Shown here piece by piece: positions 9,223-16,843 of a DNA stretch of 64,000 nt. The stretch covers positions 40,300-104,299 of the forward strand of contig JAQXKS010000020.1 in NCBI GenBank assembly GCA_029010575.1, given 5' to 3'. The DNA comes from Bacteroidales bacterium (GTDB lineage: Bacteria; Bacteroidota; Bacteroidia; Bacteroidales; UBA932). Below the pieces are notes generated by a model that saw only the letters and a program-made list of their open reading frames with translations, searched no databases and was not told the DNA's origin. Positions within the stretch are counted from its first letter, which is position 1. Each line of letters opens with the position of its first letter. A program made the position numbers and the translations under genes.

Positions 9223-9826
9223 TAAGAGAGTACTCATAATCACACCTTCCAGAATAGTGGCGGAAGGTCTGATAACAATTCTCACCCAAGCAGGAGGTTT
9301 TACCATAGAGAGAGTCATTGCCTCTATCTCACGGGAGAACGAGAACCTTCTGCATACCATCCCTGCAGACATAATCATAGTAGATCCCTCAATGTTCGGA
9401 TTCAATATCCTGCAAACCCTCAAAAACAGACTTTCAGAATTCACAACTGCCCCATTGGTATCATTATCCACCATGCCCATGAGCAGGACTATCGCTGCGA
9501 ATTTTGATGAACAAATCTCCATGTTCGACACTGCACCGGAAATAGTAAAGAAACTTCGAAATATCACAATTGTAGACACATCCAACAGCGAAGAATCACA
9601 GGATAATAACATCGGGGAACTCACATCAAGAGAGAAAGAGATCTTGGTAAAGGTAGCAAGCGGACATTCAAACAAACAGATAGCAGACCAGCTTAATCTG
9701 TCAGTGCACACCGTCATCACTCACCGCAAAAACATCACTCACAAGACAGGTATTAAAACAATAGCAGGGCTTACTGTGTACGCCCTGCTGAACAATTTGA
9801 TTACAACACCTAACGAAAATTTGTAA
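9209..9826 (+). CDS. LuxR/NarL-family regulator with degenerate receiver
   Basis: A 205-aa DNA-binding regulator. The C-terminal LuxR-type helix-turn-helix is clear (ELTSREKEILVKVASG, then SVHTVITHRKNI, about residues 138-200). The N-terminal 120 residues fold like a receiver (RVLIITPSRIVAEGL, IIIVDPSMFG), but the acidic pair normally found after the first strand is replaced by TPS, so phosphorylation is doubtful even though an Asp follows strand 3. It overlaps the hemerythrin gene by 14 bases and ends 2 bases from the convergent PspC gene. By position it may regulate iron uptake or the di-iron protein; that is inference. Confidence 0.82.
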   Translation: MTANNKRVLIITPSRIVAEGLITILTQAGGFTIERVIASISRENENLLHTIPADIIIVDPSMFGFNILQTLKNRLSEFTTAPLVSLSTMPMSRTIAANFDEQISMFDTAPEIVKKLRNITIVDTSNSEESQDNNIGELTSREKEILVKVASGHSNKQIADQLNLSVHTVITHRKNITHKTGIKTIAGLTVYALLNNLITTPNENL

Positions 9827-9828
9827 AA

Positions 9829-11313
9829 TTACCAATCCATATATCCAATAATTCCGGGAAAACTTGAGAACTCAAATCGTTTTTCGTATGTATGGAATAT
9901 CGGCTGTTCTGTAATAATCACGACATCGGAGTCAATTCTAAGCAGAACACGCTCTGCAATACGGTTTACCGACTCTCCCTCTTTAAAAATAGTCGGCTTG
10001 AGAATCAGTCTATTTCCATCTATTTCCAAATAATCACCATTCATGTCTCCGGTCATCTCTTCAAGAGTCTTCGGGGCTTTCATATTCACATGTGAGCAGT
10101 TAATTCTGCCATAATTCATAATGTCTTCCTCCCTGTTGATAGTAAGGTGTGGGTAAGTGATTATAGAACCTGCACCCTCATCATTTACCATATATGCAAG
10201 GGTGAACTTCTTTTTTCCCGCATCTATGAAAATACTCTCGTTCTTATAAAGCTCACAATCCTGAAACTCTATGAAAAGAGTATCTACAGCAGGCAACTTT
10301 GAAGAGCTATAAGTTCGCTCGATTTTATTCAGGTGAGATATCGTGCTAAAAGAGCCGAGAAAAGCGGTAAAGAGAGCTACAAACCAGATTACAAGCATAA
10401 TCAGTCCTGGGTGACACTTTGGTGACTTGAGAGCAAAGATCATCTTGATTCCAAGGTAAACCACCATCAGACAAGGGATTATAAGCAGCAAAAATAGACA
10501 GACCGACACGACTGTAATCACCCATTGAGGGGCATCAGTGAACATTCCCACAATTGTAGTAAAATCAAAGGGTGAGAAGAGTCCCCAAGAGATGCTGACA
10601 CCAAAAAATGCAAACACGAAAGAGATAGAACACCCTATTCCGGCAATCAGGAACGCAACACCTAATACCACGCCAACCACTCTTGCCAAAGTTTTCCATA
10701 TGGAGCTCTGAGAGGCCTGTTCGACCATTGATGAAAAATGACTGCTGCCACTCTCTATCCTGCTCTGAATCCCTTTGAGAGAATTTGTTTCACCTCTCAT
10801 ATCGCACCTCTGCTGAGCTGTCACTGCAGGAGGCATTACGAAATACAATATCAAATAGATAATGGGAAAAAAGAGCGGTGCAAATTCCAAAAGAGTCAAA
10901 AGTACAGTTCCAACTGTAAAGATAAGTCTGAAGATGACAGGATCGACACTGAAGTATGCACCCAGTCCGGCACATACACCTGAGAGTTTATTGTTCTTAA
11001 GATCCCTATAGAGCCGGCGGTTTCTACCAGAGCCCAGATCGTCATAAGGATTACCCAGATTATCAGTAGTACCAAGAGTTGCAATGATACTGTTGACTGC
11101 AAACTCGTCTACCAGCTTGTTTGAAAAGCCTCTCTCGATCAGAAGCTCTGCAATACGCTCCTCAATTGCAGCAATTATTTCATCCCTATTCACATTATTT
11201 GCATAGAAATCGGATAGAGAGTACATATAGTCATCCAATATCTGATGCGCCTTCTTATCCAATACAAAGGCAAAACCGCCTATACTGATTTTAATAGTTT
11301 CCATTTTGCTCAT
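9829..11313 (-). CDS. Large PspC-domain membrane protein
   Basis: A 494-aa protein with three parts: an N-terminal soluble module of about 85 residues (GGFAFVLDKKAHQILDDY, EERIAELLIERG), a PspC domain (KLSGVCAGLGAYFSVDPVIFRLIF, about 108-160), then several transmembrane segments and a C-terminal domain of about 150 residues predicted to lie outside the cytoplasm. PspC proteins take part in membrane-stress responses. The neighbouring smaller PspC protein shares the same N-terminal module. An alternative start at 11304 (METIKIS) aligns better with that paralog. The gene overlaps the PadR gene by 14-23 bases, so the two are coupled. Confidence 0.85.
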   Translation of the reverse strand: MSKMETIKISIGGFAFVLDKKAHQILDDYMYSLSDFYANNVNRDEIIAAIEERIAELLIERGFSNKLVDEFAVNSIIATLGTTDNLGNPYDDLGSGRNRRLYRDLKNNKLSGVCAGLGAYFSVDPVIFRLIFTVGTVLLTLLEFAPLFFPIIYLILYFVMPPAVTAQQRCDMRGETNSLKGIQSRIESGSSHFSSMVEQASQSSIWKTLARVVGVVLGVAFLIAGIGCSISFVFAFFGVSISWGLFSPFDFTTIVGMFTDAPQWVITVVSVCLFLLLIIPCLMVVYLGIKMIFALKSPKCHPGLIMLVIWFVALFTAFLGSFSTISHLNKIERTYSSSKLPAVDTLFIEFQDCELYKNESIFIDAGKKKFTLAYMVNDEGAGSIITYPHLTINREEDIMNYGRINCSHVNMKAPKTLEEMTGDMNGDYLEIDGNRLILKPTIFKEGESVNRIAERVLLRIDSDVVIITEQPIFHTYEKRFEFSSFPGIIGYMDW

Positions 11314-11647
11314 TTCTGATTAAATCTATTGATTCGACAATATCCCTCCAGGCAATATCCATCTCCTTGAGAGCCTGGCGTCCCTTTTGAGTGATACTAT
11401 AATATTTTCTTGGAGGTCCCTGTGTAGACTCCTCCCATCTGTAGCTCAGAAGCCCCTGATTCTTCTGACGGATCAGAAGAGGGTAAAGAGTTCCTTCCAC
11501 TACAATCATCCTGGCCTTCTTCAACTCAGCAATTATCGAAGAGGTGTAAGAATCTTTTTTGTCAAGAATACTGAGAATACAATACTCCAGCACACCCTTC
11601 CTCATCTGAGATTTCAGATTATCAACATTAGATTCAAATACTTCCAT
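11291..11647 (-). CDS. PadR-family transcriptional regulator
   Basis: A 118-aa winged-helix protein with the PadR pattern: GVLEYCILSILDKKDSYTSSI at the start of the DNA-binding domain, EGTLYPLLIRQKNQGLLSY for the recognition helix and wing, and YYSITQKGRQAL. PadR regulators in Bacteroidota often sit next to PspC genes and are thought to repress them. It lies between two PspC genes, 15 bases after one and overlapping the other, so it probably controls its own operon. The effector is unknown. Confidence 0.88.
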   Translation of the reverse strand: MEVFESNVDNLKSQMRKGVLEYCILSILDKKDSYTSSIIAELKKARMIVVEGTLYPLLIRQKNQGLLSYRWEESTQGPPRKYYSITQKGRQALKEMDIAWRDIVESIDLIRNEQNGNY

Positions 11648-11662
11648 ATCCAGATCAATTAA

Positions 11663-12238
11663 TTAATGAAATCTTCTGATATTTTCTGCAGTTACTGGCA
11701 AACCGTACATACGGCACTTATCAGCGCCTGTTCTGGCAGCAGGCACTACAAAGAGCAGGATAAGGTAGAGCCAAAAACCGAAAGAACCACAGAAAAAGAT
11801 AATGATAAAGATAAGTCTAACAATAGTAATGTCAATATTAAAGTAGTGAGCCACTCCTGAACATACACCACCTATTCGTTTGTTATCAATATCCCTAAAC
11901 AATTTTTTGGGTTCCGGAGCCTCGTAATACCTGTAACGGCTGTCATAACTATCCCTGGTATCGAAAGAGCTGCCATAGTCAAAAGAGCCGTCAGGCATAC
12001 CAAGTCTGGAAATTACGCTCTCAACCATTGAAAGTGTAATAGCCTGATTGCTGGCAGACAACATTTCGGAGAAAATTTCTGCAATCCTCTCTTCGAGTTC
12101 ATCCATCACCTCTTTGGTAGAAGAACCCATCTGAGTCTTATTTCTGAAGTGGTCAAGATAAGAAGATAATCTGCTATACGCATCTTCATTGATGATGAAT
12201 TTACGTCCTGCAATTTCGACTTCAATAATACGTTTCAT
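11663..12238 (-). CDS. Small PspC-domain membrane protein
   Basis: A 191-aa protein with an N-terminal module (MKRIIEVEIAGRKFIINEDA, LEERIAEIFSEML) like that of the large PspC protein, then a PspC domain (KRIGGVCSGVAHYFNIDITI) with two membrane-spanning stretches ending LILLFVVPAARTG. It is the first gene of the leftward PspC-PadR-PspC operon, with a -7 box 46 bases upstream. A role in envelope stress is known for the family; the specific trigger here cannot be read from the sequence. Confidence 0.87.
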   Translation of the reverse strand: MKRIIEVEIAGRKFIINEDAYSRLSSYLDHFRNKTQMGSSTKEVMDELEERIAEIFSEMLSASNQAITLSMVESVISRLGMPDGSFDYGSSFDTRDSYDSRYRYYEAPEPKKLFRDIDNKRIGGVCSGVAHYFNIDITIVRLIFIIIFFCGSFGFWLYLILLFVVPAARTGADKCRMYGLPVTAENIRRFH

Positions 12239-12284
12239 AAGCTCTGTATTTTTACTATTTGAAATACTAAATTATTTGGTGATG

Positions 12285-12292
12285 CAAATATA
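12285..12292 (-). promoter_or_regulatory. -7 promoter element of the PspC-PadR operon
   Basis: TATATTTG on the minus strand, followed by a leader of about 40 bases to the ATG at 12238. It is the only good promoter match upstream of the operon and the likely site of PadR autoregulation. Confidence 0.6.
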
Positions 12293-12333
12293 TATAATTT
12301 TTTCAGTACCTTGTTATGCAATGTACTATTTTT

Positions 12334-12361
12334 AAAAAAAAGTGGAATATTTTCCACTTTT
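12334..12361 (-). terminator. Terminator of the secG operon
   Basis: AGTGGAA pairs with TTCCACT around a short AT loop, with A and T runs on both sides. Read leftward it ends in seven T residues after the hairpin, 20 bases past the secG stop. The symmetry would let it work in both directions. Confidence 0.75.
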
Positions 12362-12381
12362 ATCAATTTTCTAAGACTTTT

Positions 12382-12711
12382 TTACTCGTTGTTGGTCATA
12401 TCCTGAGGTGCAACAGGGAACTGAGGCTGCCCTTCTACAGACTGATTCTGTTCGAGCTTTTCGATAACTGCATTGTCCTGAGCTTTATGTGAAGGGGCAA
12501 ATGCTGTAGCAAGAATACAGAGAACGAGCATTACGATGGAGAGTGTCCATGTAGCTTTTTCAAGAAAATCTGCAGTCTGACGTACTCCGAATGTTTGGTT
12601 ACCGGCAGCAAAGTTTGCAGCAAGTCCACCACCTTTAGAGTTCTGGATCAAAACGATCAATGTGAGAAGTATACTCACGATGATTATCAAAACGGAAAGT
12701 GCTATGTACAT
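12382..12711 (-). CDS. secG: Preprotein translocase subunit SecG
   Basis: SecG is the small membrane subunit of SecYEG that assists protein export. The 109-aa product has two hydrophobic helices (residues about 3-22 and 55-73) separated by the conserved QNSKGGGLAANFAAGNQTFG loop. The C-terminal tail is rich in Gln and Pro. It is the last gene of the leftward operon, 3 bases after the unknown TPR-like gene, and is followed by a terminator. Confidence 0.95.
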   Translation of the reverse strand: MYIALSVLIIIVSILLTLIVLIQNSKGGGLAANFAAGNQTFGVRQTADFLEKATWTLSIVMLVLCILATAFAPSHKAQDNAVIEKLEQNQSVEGQPQFPVAPQDMTNNE

Positions 12712-12714
12712 AAC

Positions 12715-13320
12715 CTATAAATTTTTCTTTAATTCTTCCTTAAGGGATGCAAAGTAAGCACTTTTTTCCGGATATAACAAAATAAGTTTGTCATAAACTT
12801 CAATTGCTTGATAATAAAACTGCTGTTCTGCATAAATTCTGGCAAGTGTTTCGGTATAGAGATACTCATCTATCCCCTCCAGAGCACTACTTTTATCCTC
12901 TTGGAATCCCTCCTGTATGATTAGCGGTTCCGAAACAGAATTCACCTCCTCAGGGGAAAAATAATCTCCTCCTATGACTATATACTCCTTTCTTGGAGCC
13001 TGTTCGTCCTTTGTCACCTCTCTCCTTCCGGGAGTAGGCACTATTACAGGTATCACTTCATTGAAATCAAGGCTATATATAGGACTGTCGGAGCCCTCAC
13101 CCTCTGCTGCGCTGCGCATAGCAGAATATCCCTTGCGAAAAGGAAGCCTGAAAGGATAAATATACCACCTGCATTTTTTCAAGGAGTCACTGTAGCTGTC
13201 CAGCCCCATCTCTGACATCCTCAAAAAAAGCTCCTGATGCGCAGCTGTGAACCACGGATAGGTCGAGACCACACTTTCAAGCTGTGCTATAGTCATCTGT
13301 GAAAGAGGAATTTTGTCCAT
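12715..13320 (-). CDS. Conserved unknown protein with a C-terminal TPR-like helix pair
   Basis: I do not know a function for this 201-aa protein. The ATG at 13320 was chosen because the upstream extension overlaps the end of lptE and MDKIPLSQMTIAQLESVV looks like a natural start. The N-terminus (SQMTIAQLESVVSTYPWFTA) is probably helical, the middle (about 70-130) is low in predicted structure, and the end (TLARIYAEQQFYYQAIEVYD) has the alternation of one tetratricopeptide repeat. No signal peptide or membrane segment is seen, so it is likely cytoplasmic. Its position between lptE and secG, with tight spacing to both, points to an envelope-export role. Confidence 0.7.
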   Translation of the reverse strand: MDKIPLSQMTIAQLESVVSTYPWFTAAHQELFLRMSEMGLDSYSDSLKKCRWYIYPFRLPFRKGYSAMRSAAEGEGSDSPIYSLDFNEVIPVIVPTPGRREVTKDEQAPRKEYIVIGGDYFSPEEVNSVSEPLIIQEGFQEDKSSALEGIDEYLYTETLARIYAEQQFYYQAIEVYDKLILLYPEKSAYFASLKEELKKNL

Positions 13321-13334
13321 AGGTAAACACTGTA

Positions 13335-13838
13335 TTACCAGTTTGCTACGGTTGCATTGAATATATCCTCGACCAATTTTTCGATAATCTCTTCGCAAAG
13401 AGTCTCCTCTACTGCATCAAGCATCTCATTGGCATCATAGTCCGCATAGGCGGAGAAGGTCTTTTCGAAGTCCTCTTCTGGATGAAGTTTGTTAGTAAAA
13501 TATATCTTCACTACAATAGTAAGACGGTTCTGGGAAGCCTGCTCATCCTTTGTGACAGCCATCGGTTTCGTGTCATAATTGATTATCTCCCCTGCCACAT
13601 TCATATCACCCATTTCAGAAAGGATGTCCAGAGGGGTAAGTTTCCTATACTTCTCGATGAGGGCATCGGAAAGAGATGAACTGAGCGAAGGATTCACCTT
13701 CAAAGCCTTATTTTCAAAGTACTCCACAGAGAGGCTCTTGACATCGGGCTGTATCGAGGTCCCCGAAAATGAGTAGATCCCGCAAGAGACTGCAGCTGTC
13801 AAAAGCAGCGTAGGCAATATAATTCGTAATATTCTCAT
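13335..13838 (-). CDS. lptE: LptE-family outer-membrane lipoprotein
   Basis: A 167-aa lipoprotein with a signal peptide and lipobox at TAAVSC (Cys about 19), followed by GIYSFSGTSIQPDVKSLSVEYF, the standard LptE-family N-terminus in Bacteroidota. LptE forms the plug of the LptD translocon that inserts lipopolysaccharide into the outer membrane. The gene begins 3 bases after the sigma54 activator and lies 14 bases before the TPR-like gene. No lptD is present in the window. Confidence 0.88.
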   Translation of the reverse strand: MRILRIILPTLLLTAAVSCGIYSFSGTSIQPDVKSLSVEYFENKALKVNPSLSSSLSDALIEKYRKLTPLDILSEMGDMNVAGEIINYDTKPMAVTKDEQASQNRLTIVVKIYFTNKLHPEEDFEKTFSAYADYDANEMLDAVEETLCEEIIEKLVEDIFNATVANW

Positions 13839-13841
13839 GCT

Positions 13842-15005
13842 TTATTCAATATCCAGTTCTTTGATTTTTCTGTATAATGTGCGTTCTGATATTCCAAGTT
13901 CAGCAGCAGCAGCCTTTCTCTTGCCATTGTGCTTCTTGAGGACATTTCTTATCATATCAGCATTCATATCCTGAATAGTCATCACTGGTTTTTCCTCCTC
14001 CGGTTCTATATCAGAATATGTATCAAGCTCCGTGTCATTGTGGGAAGGAAGCACCTGAATCTCTTTCGTATGGTGATGATGTTCAGCAGAAGTGAGCTTT
14101 GCGACGATTGACTTGAGAGTGTCAACCTCCTCCCTCAGACTGAAGAGCATTTTGAAGATAAGGTCCCTGTCGGAGAGAGTGCTGTCAGACTGGCTGCCCG
14201 GGGCACAGACGGGAAGTGTAGAGGTATCGGAAGGTATATAGCTCTTGATTGCTTCCGCTGAAATTTCACGTTCTCGTTCGAGAACTGAGATCTGTTCAGC
14301 GATATTCTTAAGCTGTCTTATATTTCCGGGCCATCTGTACGATTCAAGTACTGCTCTGGCCTCAGGAGTCAGACGTACAGTAGGCATTCTATACTTTTCT
14401 GCACAATCCAGCGCGAATTTCATGAAAAGAAGATGTATATCTCCTTTTCTTTCCCTCAGGGGAGGAATAAAGAGGGGTATGGCATTGAGCCTGTAATATA
14501 GGTCTTTCCTGAACTTACCTCTGGCAATTGCTCTCTCGAAATCGACATTTGAGGCTGCAATCACACGAACGTTGGTCTTGAGAATCTTGGACGAACCCAC
14601 TCTTATAAACTCACCTGTTTCAAGTACACGCAGAAGACGCACCTGTGTCGACAAGGGGAGGTCTCCCACCTCATCCAGGAAAATTGTACCTCCGTCCGCC
14701 ACCTCGAAATAGCCCTTCCTGGCTTCATTCGCTCCTGTGAAAGAGCCTTTCTCGTGACCGAACAGTTCAGACTCTATAGTTCCTTCAGGAATAGCTCCGC
14801 AGTTGATGGCTATATAATTATTGTGCTTACGCGGGCTATGTGCGTGAATAATTTTGGGAATCACCTCCTTTCCCACCCCGCTTTCACCGGTGATGAGGAC
14901 AGAAAGATCTGTCCCGGCTATTTCAATCGCTGTCTCTATAGCTGAATTCAGACGGGGGTCATTTCCAATAATCCCGAAACGGTTCTTTATTTCATTAAGT
15001 TCCAT
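13842..15005 (-). CDS. Sigma54-dependent activator without an N-terminal sensor domain
   Basis: A 387-aa AAA+ enhancer-binding protein that remodels sigma54 RNA polymerase. The AAA+ domain starts almost at the N-terminus: Walker A GESGVGKE (about 40-47), the sigma54-contact loop GSFTGA (a variant of GAFTGA), Walker B GTIFLDEVGDL. After a linker of about 100 residues it ends with a Fis-type helix-turn-helix (KAAAAELGISERTLYRKIKE). No receiver, GAF or PAS domain is present, so control must be by expression level or a partner. It heads the operon with lptE and secG. The promoter lies at 15023-15030. Confidence 0.9.
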   Translation of the reverse strand: MELNEIKNRFGIIGNDPRLNSAIETAIEIAGTDLSVLITGESGVGKEVIPKIIHAHSPRKHNNYIAINCGAIPEGTIESELFGHEKGSFTGANEARKGYFEVADGGTIFLDEVGDLPLSTQVRLLRVLETGEFIRVGSSKILKTNVRVIAASNVDFERAIARGKFRKDLYYRLNAIPLFIPPLRERKGDIHLLFMKFALDCAEKYRMPTVRLTPEARAVLESYRWPGNIRQLKNIAEQISVLEREREISAEAIKSYIPSDTSTLPVCAPGSQSDSTLSDRDLIFKMLFSLREEVDTLKSIVAKLTSAEHHHHTKEIQVLPSHNDTELDTYSDIEPEEEKPVMTIQDMNADMIRNVLKKHNGKRKAAAAELGISERTLYRKIKELDIE

Positions 15006-15022
15006 ATCATTCTTTATAGATG

Positions 15023-15030
15023 CAAAGTTA
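15023..15030 (-). promoter_or_regulatory. -7 promoter element of the sigma54 activator-lptE-secG operon
   Basis: TAACTTTG on the minus strand, 17 bases before the ATG at 15005. It is divergent from the promoter at 15073-15080. Confidence 0.6.
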
Positions 15031-15072
15031 ATATTTTTGGCATCATTGTTGAAAATAAATCAAATTAAATGC

Positions 15073-15080
15073 TATATTTG
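15073..15080 (+). promoter_or_regulatory. -7 promoter element of the OmpA-like/TPR lipoprotein gene
   Basis: TATATTTG, giving a leader of about 45 bases before the ATG at 15130. Confidence 0.6.
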
Positions 15081-15129
15081 CGCCTCTGTGATTACATATA
15101 GATAATACACAAAACTAATTAATATTAAA

Positions 15130-16785
15130 ATGAAAAGATTTTTTAATGTCCTTATGATTGCCGTTGCAGGAATTTTGCTAGTTTCCTGCGGTAATCCCAA
15201 AAAAATGGCTAAACAGGCCGACCAGGTATCAGTTCAGTGCGACCCTCAGGTTCTGGAAGTTGTTGCAGGCAAAATTCAGACCAAGGTTACAGTTTCATTT
15301 CCTGAGAAATTTTTCCACCCCAAAGCTATCATCGAGGTAGTTCCTGCCATCGTATACAACGGAGGCGAATCTCTCCTTGATCCTATTATGTTCCAGGGTG
15401 AAAAAGTTACTGAAAATTATGAAGTGATTCCCGAAACCGGTACATCTGTTTCAAAAAACCTCGAGTTCGATTATGTTGAAGGTATGGAAAAATGCCATCT
15501 GGAACTCAGACTTACAGTCATTTATAAGGAAGAAAGAGTTCCTTTTGCAGAACCTTATAGAGTGGCTGACGGAGCAAACACCACATATATGCTCGTAAGC
15601 AAATGCGGTACTCCTGCCTACATACCCGATTCATACAAAGAGATCATCCCTGAACAGAACGAAGCTCAGATTCTCTACCTTATCAACAGCGCGACTGTTC
15701 GTGGTTCTCAGCTCACAACCAAAGATGTAAAGGACTTCCAGTCATTCCTCAAGAGTCTTAAGGAAGACGAAAGAAGGGAACTCGTAAACACTGAAATCAT
15801 TGCTTACGCCTCACCTGACGGAAAAGAAGATTTCAATGCAGAACTTTCACAGAAACGTGCTAAGAGCGCTACTGAGGCTTTTAACAAGAAGATCAACAAC
15901 AAGAAAGTGGGTGTTGAAACTGAAATCTCATCAAGAAACATTGAAGAAGACTGGGATGGATTCAGCGAACTCGTTGCTAACTCTGACATTCAGGATAAGG
16001 AACTTATCCTCCGTGTTCTCCAGATGTACAGCGACCCCGCAGTCCGTGAAAAAGAGATCAAGAACCTCTCACAGGTTTACACAGTTCTTCAGAAAGAGAT
16101 CCTTCCTGCACTTCGCCGTGCAAGATTCATCGCCAATATCAACTTCACCAACTACAGCAATGAAGAGCTTCTCACTCTGGTAAACGAAAATATTGAAGTT
16201 CTCGATGAAGAGGCTCTGCTTCGCGTGGCTTCACTTCTCGAAGATAACAATGCCAAAATTAATGTATACCAGCAGGCTGTAAACAAATATTCAAGCGAAA
16301 GAGGTCTTGTCAACCTTGCAGTTGCATACCTTGCAGCAGGTGAAAACGGCAAAGCTGAAACAACCCTCGCAAAGGTTAAAGAAACCTCTTGTCCTTACTT
16401 CATCCACGCTCAAGGTATTGTCGCTCTTCGCAAAGGAGAATTTGCAGTAGCTGAAAACTGCTTCAAGAAAGCCGGACTCAAAGAATCCAACATCGACCTT
16501 GCAGTTATCGATATCCTTAACGGCAAATACAACGAAGCCCTCGCAAAGGTTAAGGGCACCAACACCTTCAATGAAGCTCTTGCATACGTTCTTACCAACA
16601 ACCTCATGGCTGCTTCAAAGATTCTCGGAGACTGCCAGTGTCCTAGAATCAACTACCTCAAGGCTGTAATCGCTGCCCGTAATGGTAAGGTAGCTCAGGC
16701 GAACGAAGCTCTTGCAATAGCAACCAAAGATGAAGCTCTTGCAAAACGTGCTGAAAACGATATTGAATTCGCAAAGATTCGATAA
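15130..16785 (+). CDS. Lipoprotein with OmpA-like segment and C-terminal TPR repeats
   Basis: A 551-aa exported lipoprotein: signal peptide with lipobox LLVSC (Cys 20). Residues about 30-180 are beta-rich and unassigned. Near residues 220-245 there is an OmpA-C-like pattern (IIAYASPDGKEDFNAELSQK followed by RA), the family signature for binding peptidoglycan. From about 340 to the end the sequence is Ala-rich and helical with TPR-like spacing (AKINVYQQAVNKY, GLVNLAVAYLAAGENGKAE). Related proteins are abundant in Bacteroidales outer membranes, but I know no proven function. It is monocistronic with its own promoter and a strong terminator. Confidence 0.75.
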   Translation: MKRFFNVLMIAVAGILLVSCGNPKKMAKQADQVSVQCDPQVLEVVAGKIQTKVTVSFPEKFFHPKAIIEVVPAIVYNGGESLLDPIMFQGEKVTENYEVIPETGTSVSKNLEFDYVEGMEKCHLELRLTVIYKEERVPFAEPYRVADGANTTYMLVSKCGTPAYIPDSYKEIIPEQNEAQILYLINSATVRGSQLTTKDVKDFQSFLKSLKEDERRELVNTEIIAYASPDGKEDFNAELSQKRAKSATEAFNKKINNKKVGVETEISSRNIEEDWDGFSELVANSDIQDKELILRVLQMYSDPAVREKEIKNLSQVYTVLQKEILPALRRARFIANINFTNYSNEELLTLVNENIEVLDEEALLRVASLLEDNNAKINVYQQAVNKYSSERGLVNLAVAYLAAGENGKAETTLAKVKETSCPYFIHAQGIVALRKGEFAVAENCFKKAGLKESNIDLAVIDILNGKYNEALAKVKGTNTFNEALAYVLTNNLMAASKILGDCQCPRINYLKAVIAARNGKVAQANEALAIATKDEALAKRAENDIEFAKIR

Positions 16786-16802
16786 TTAATTACAACAATC
16801 TA

Positions 16803-16840
16803 AAAAAAAAGGGGATGCTCAATTGAGCATCCCCTTTTTT
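16803..16840. terminator. Bidirectional terminator with a perfect 24-bp palindrome
   Basis: GGGGATGCTCAA followed directly by its reverse complement (16811-16834), flanked by eight or nine A on the left and six T on the right. It serves the rightward lipoprotein gene and the leftward dehydrogenase gene, which converge here. Confidence 0.9.
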
Positions 16841-16843
16841 ATC

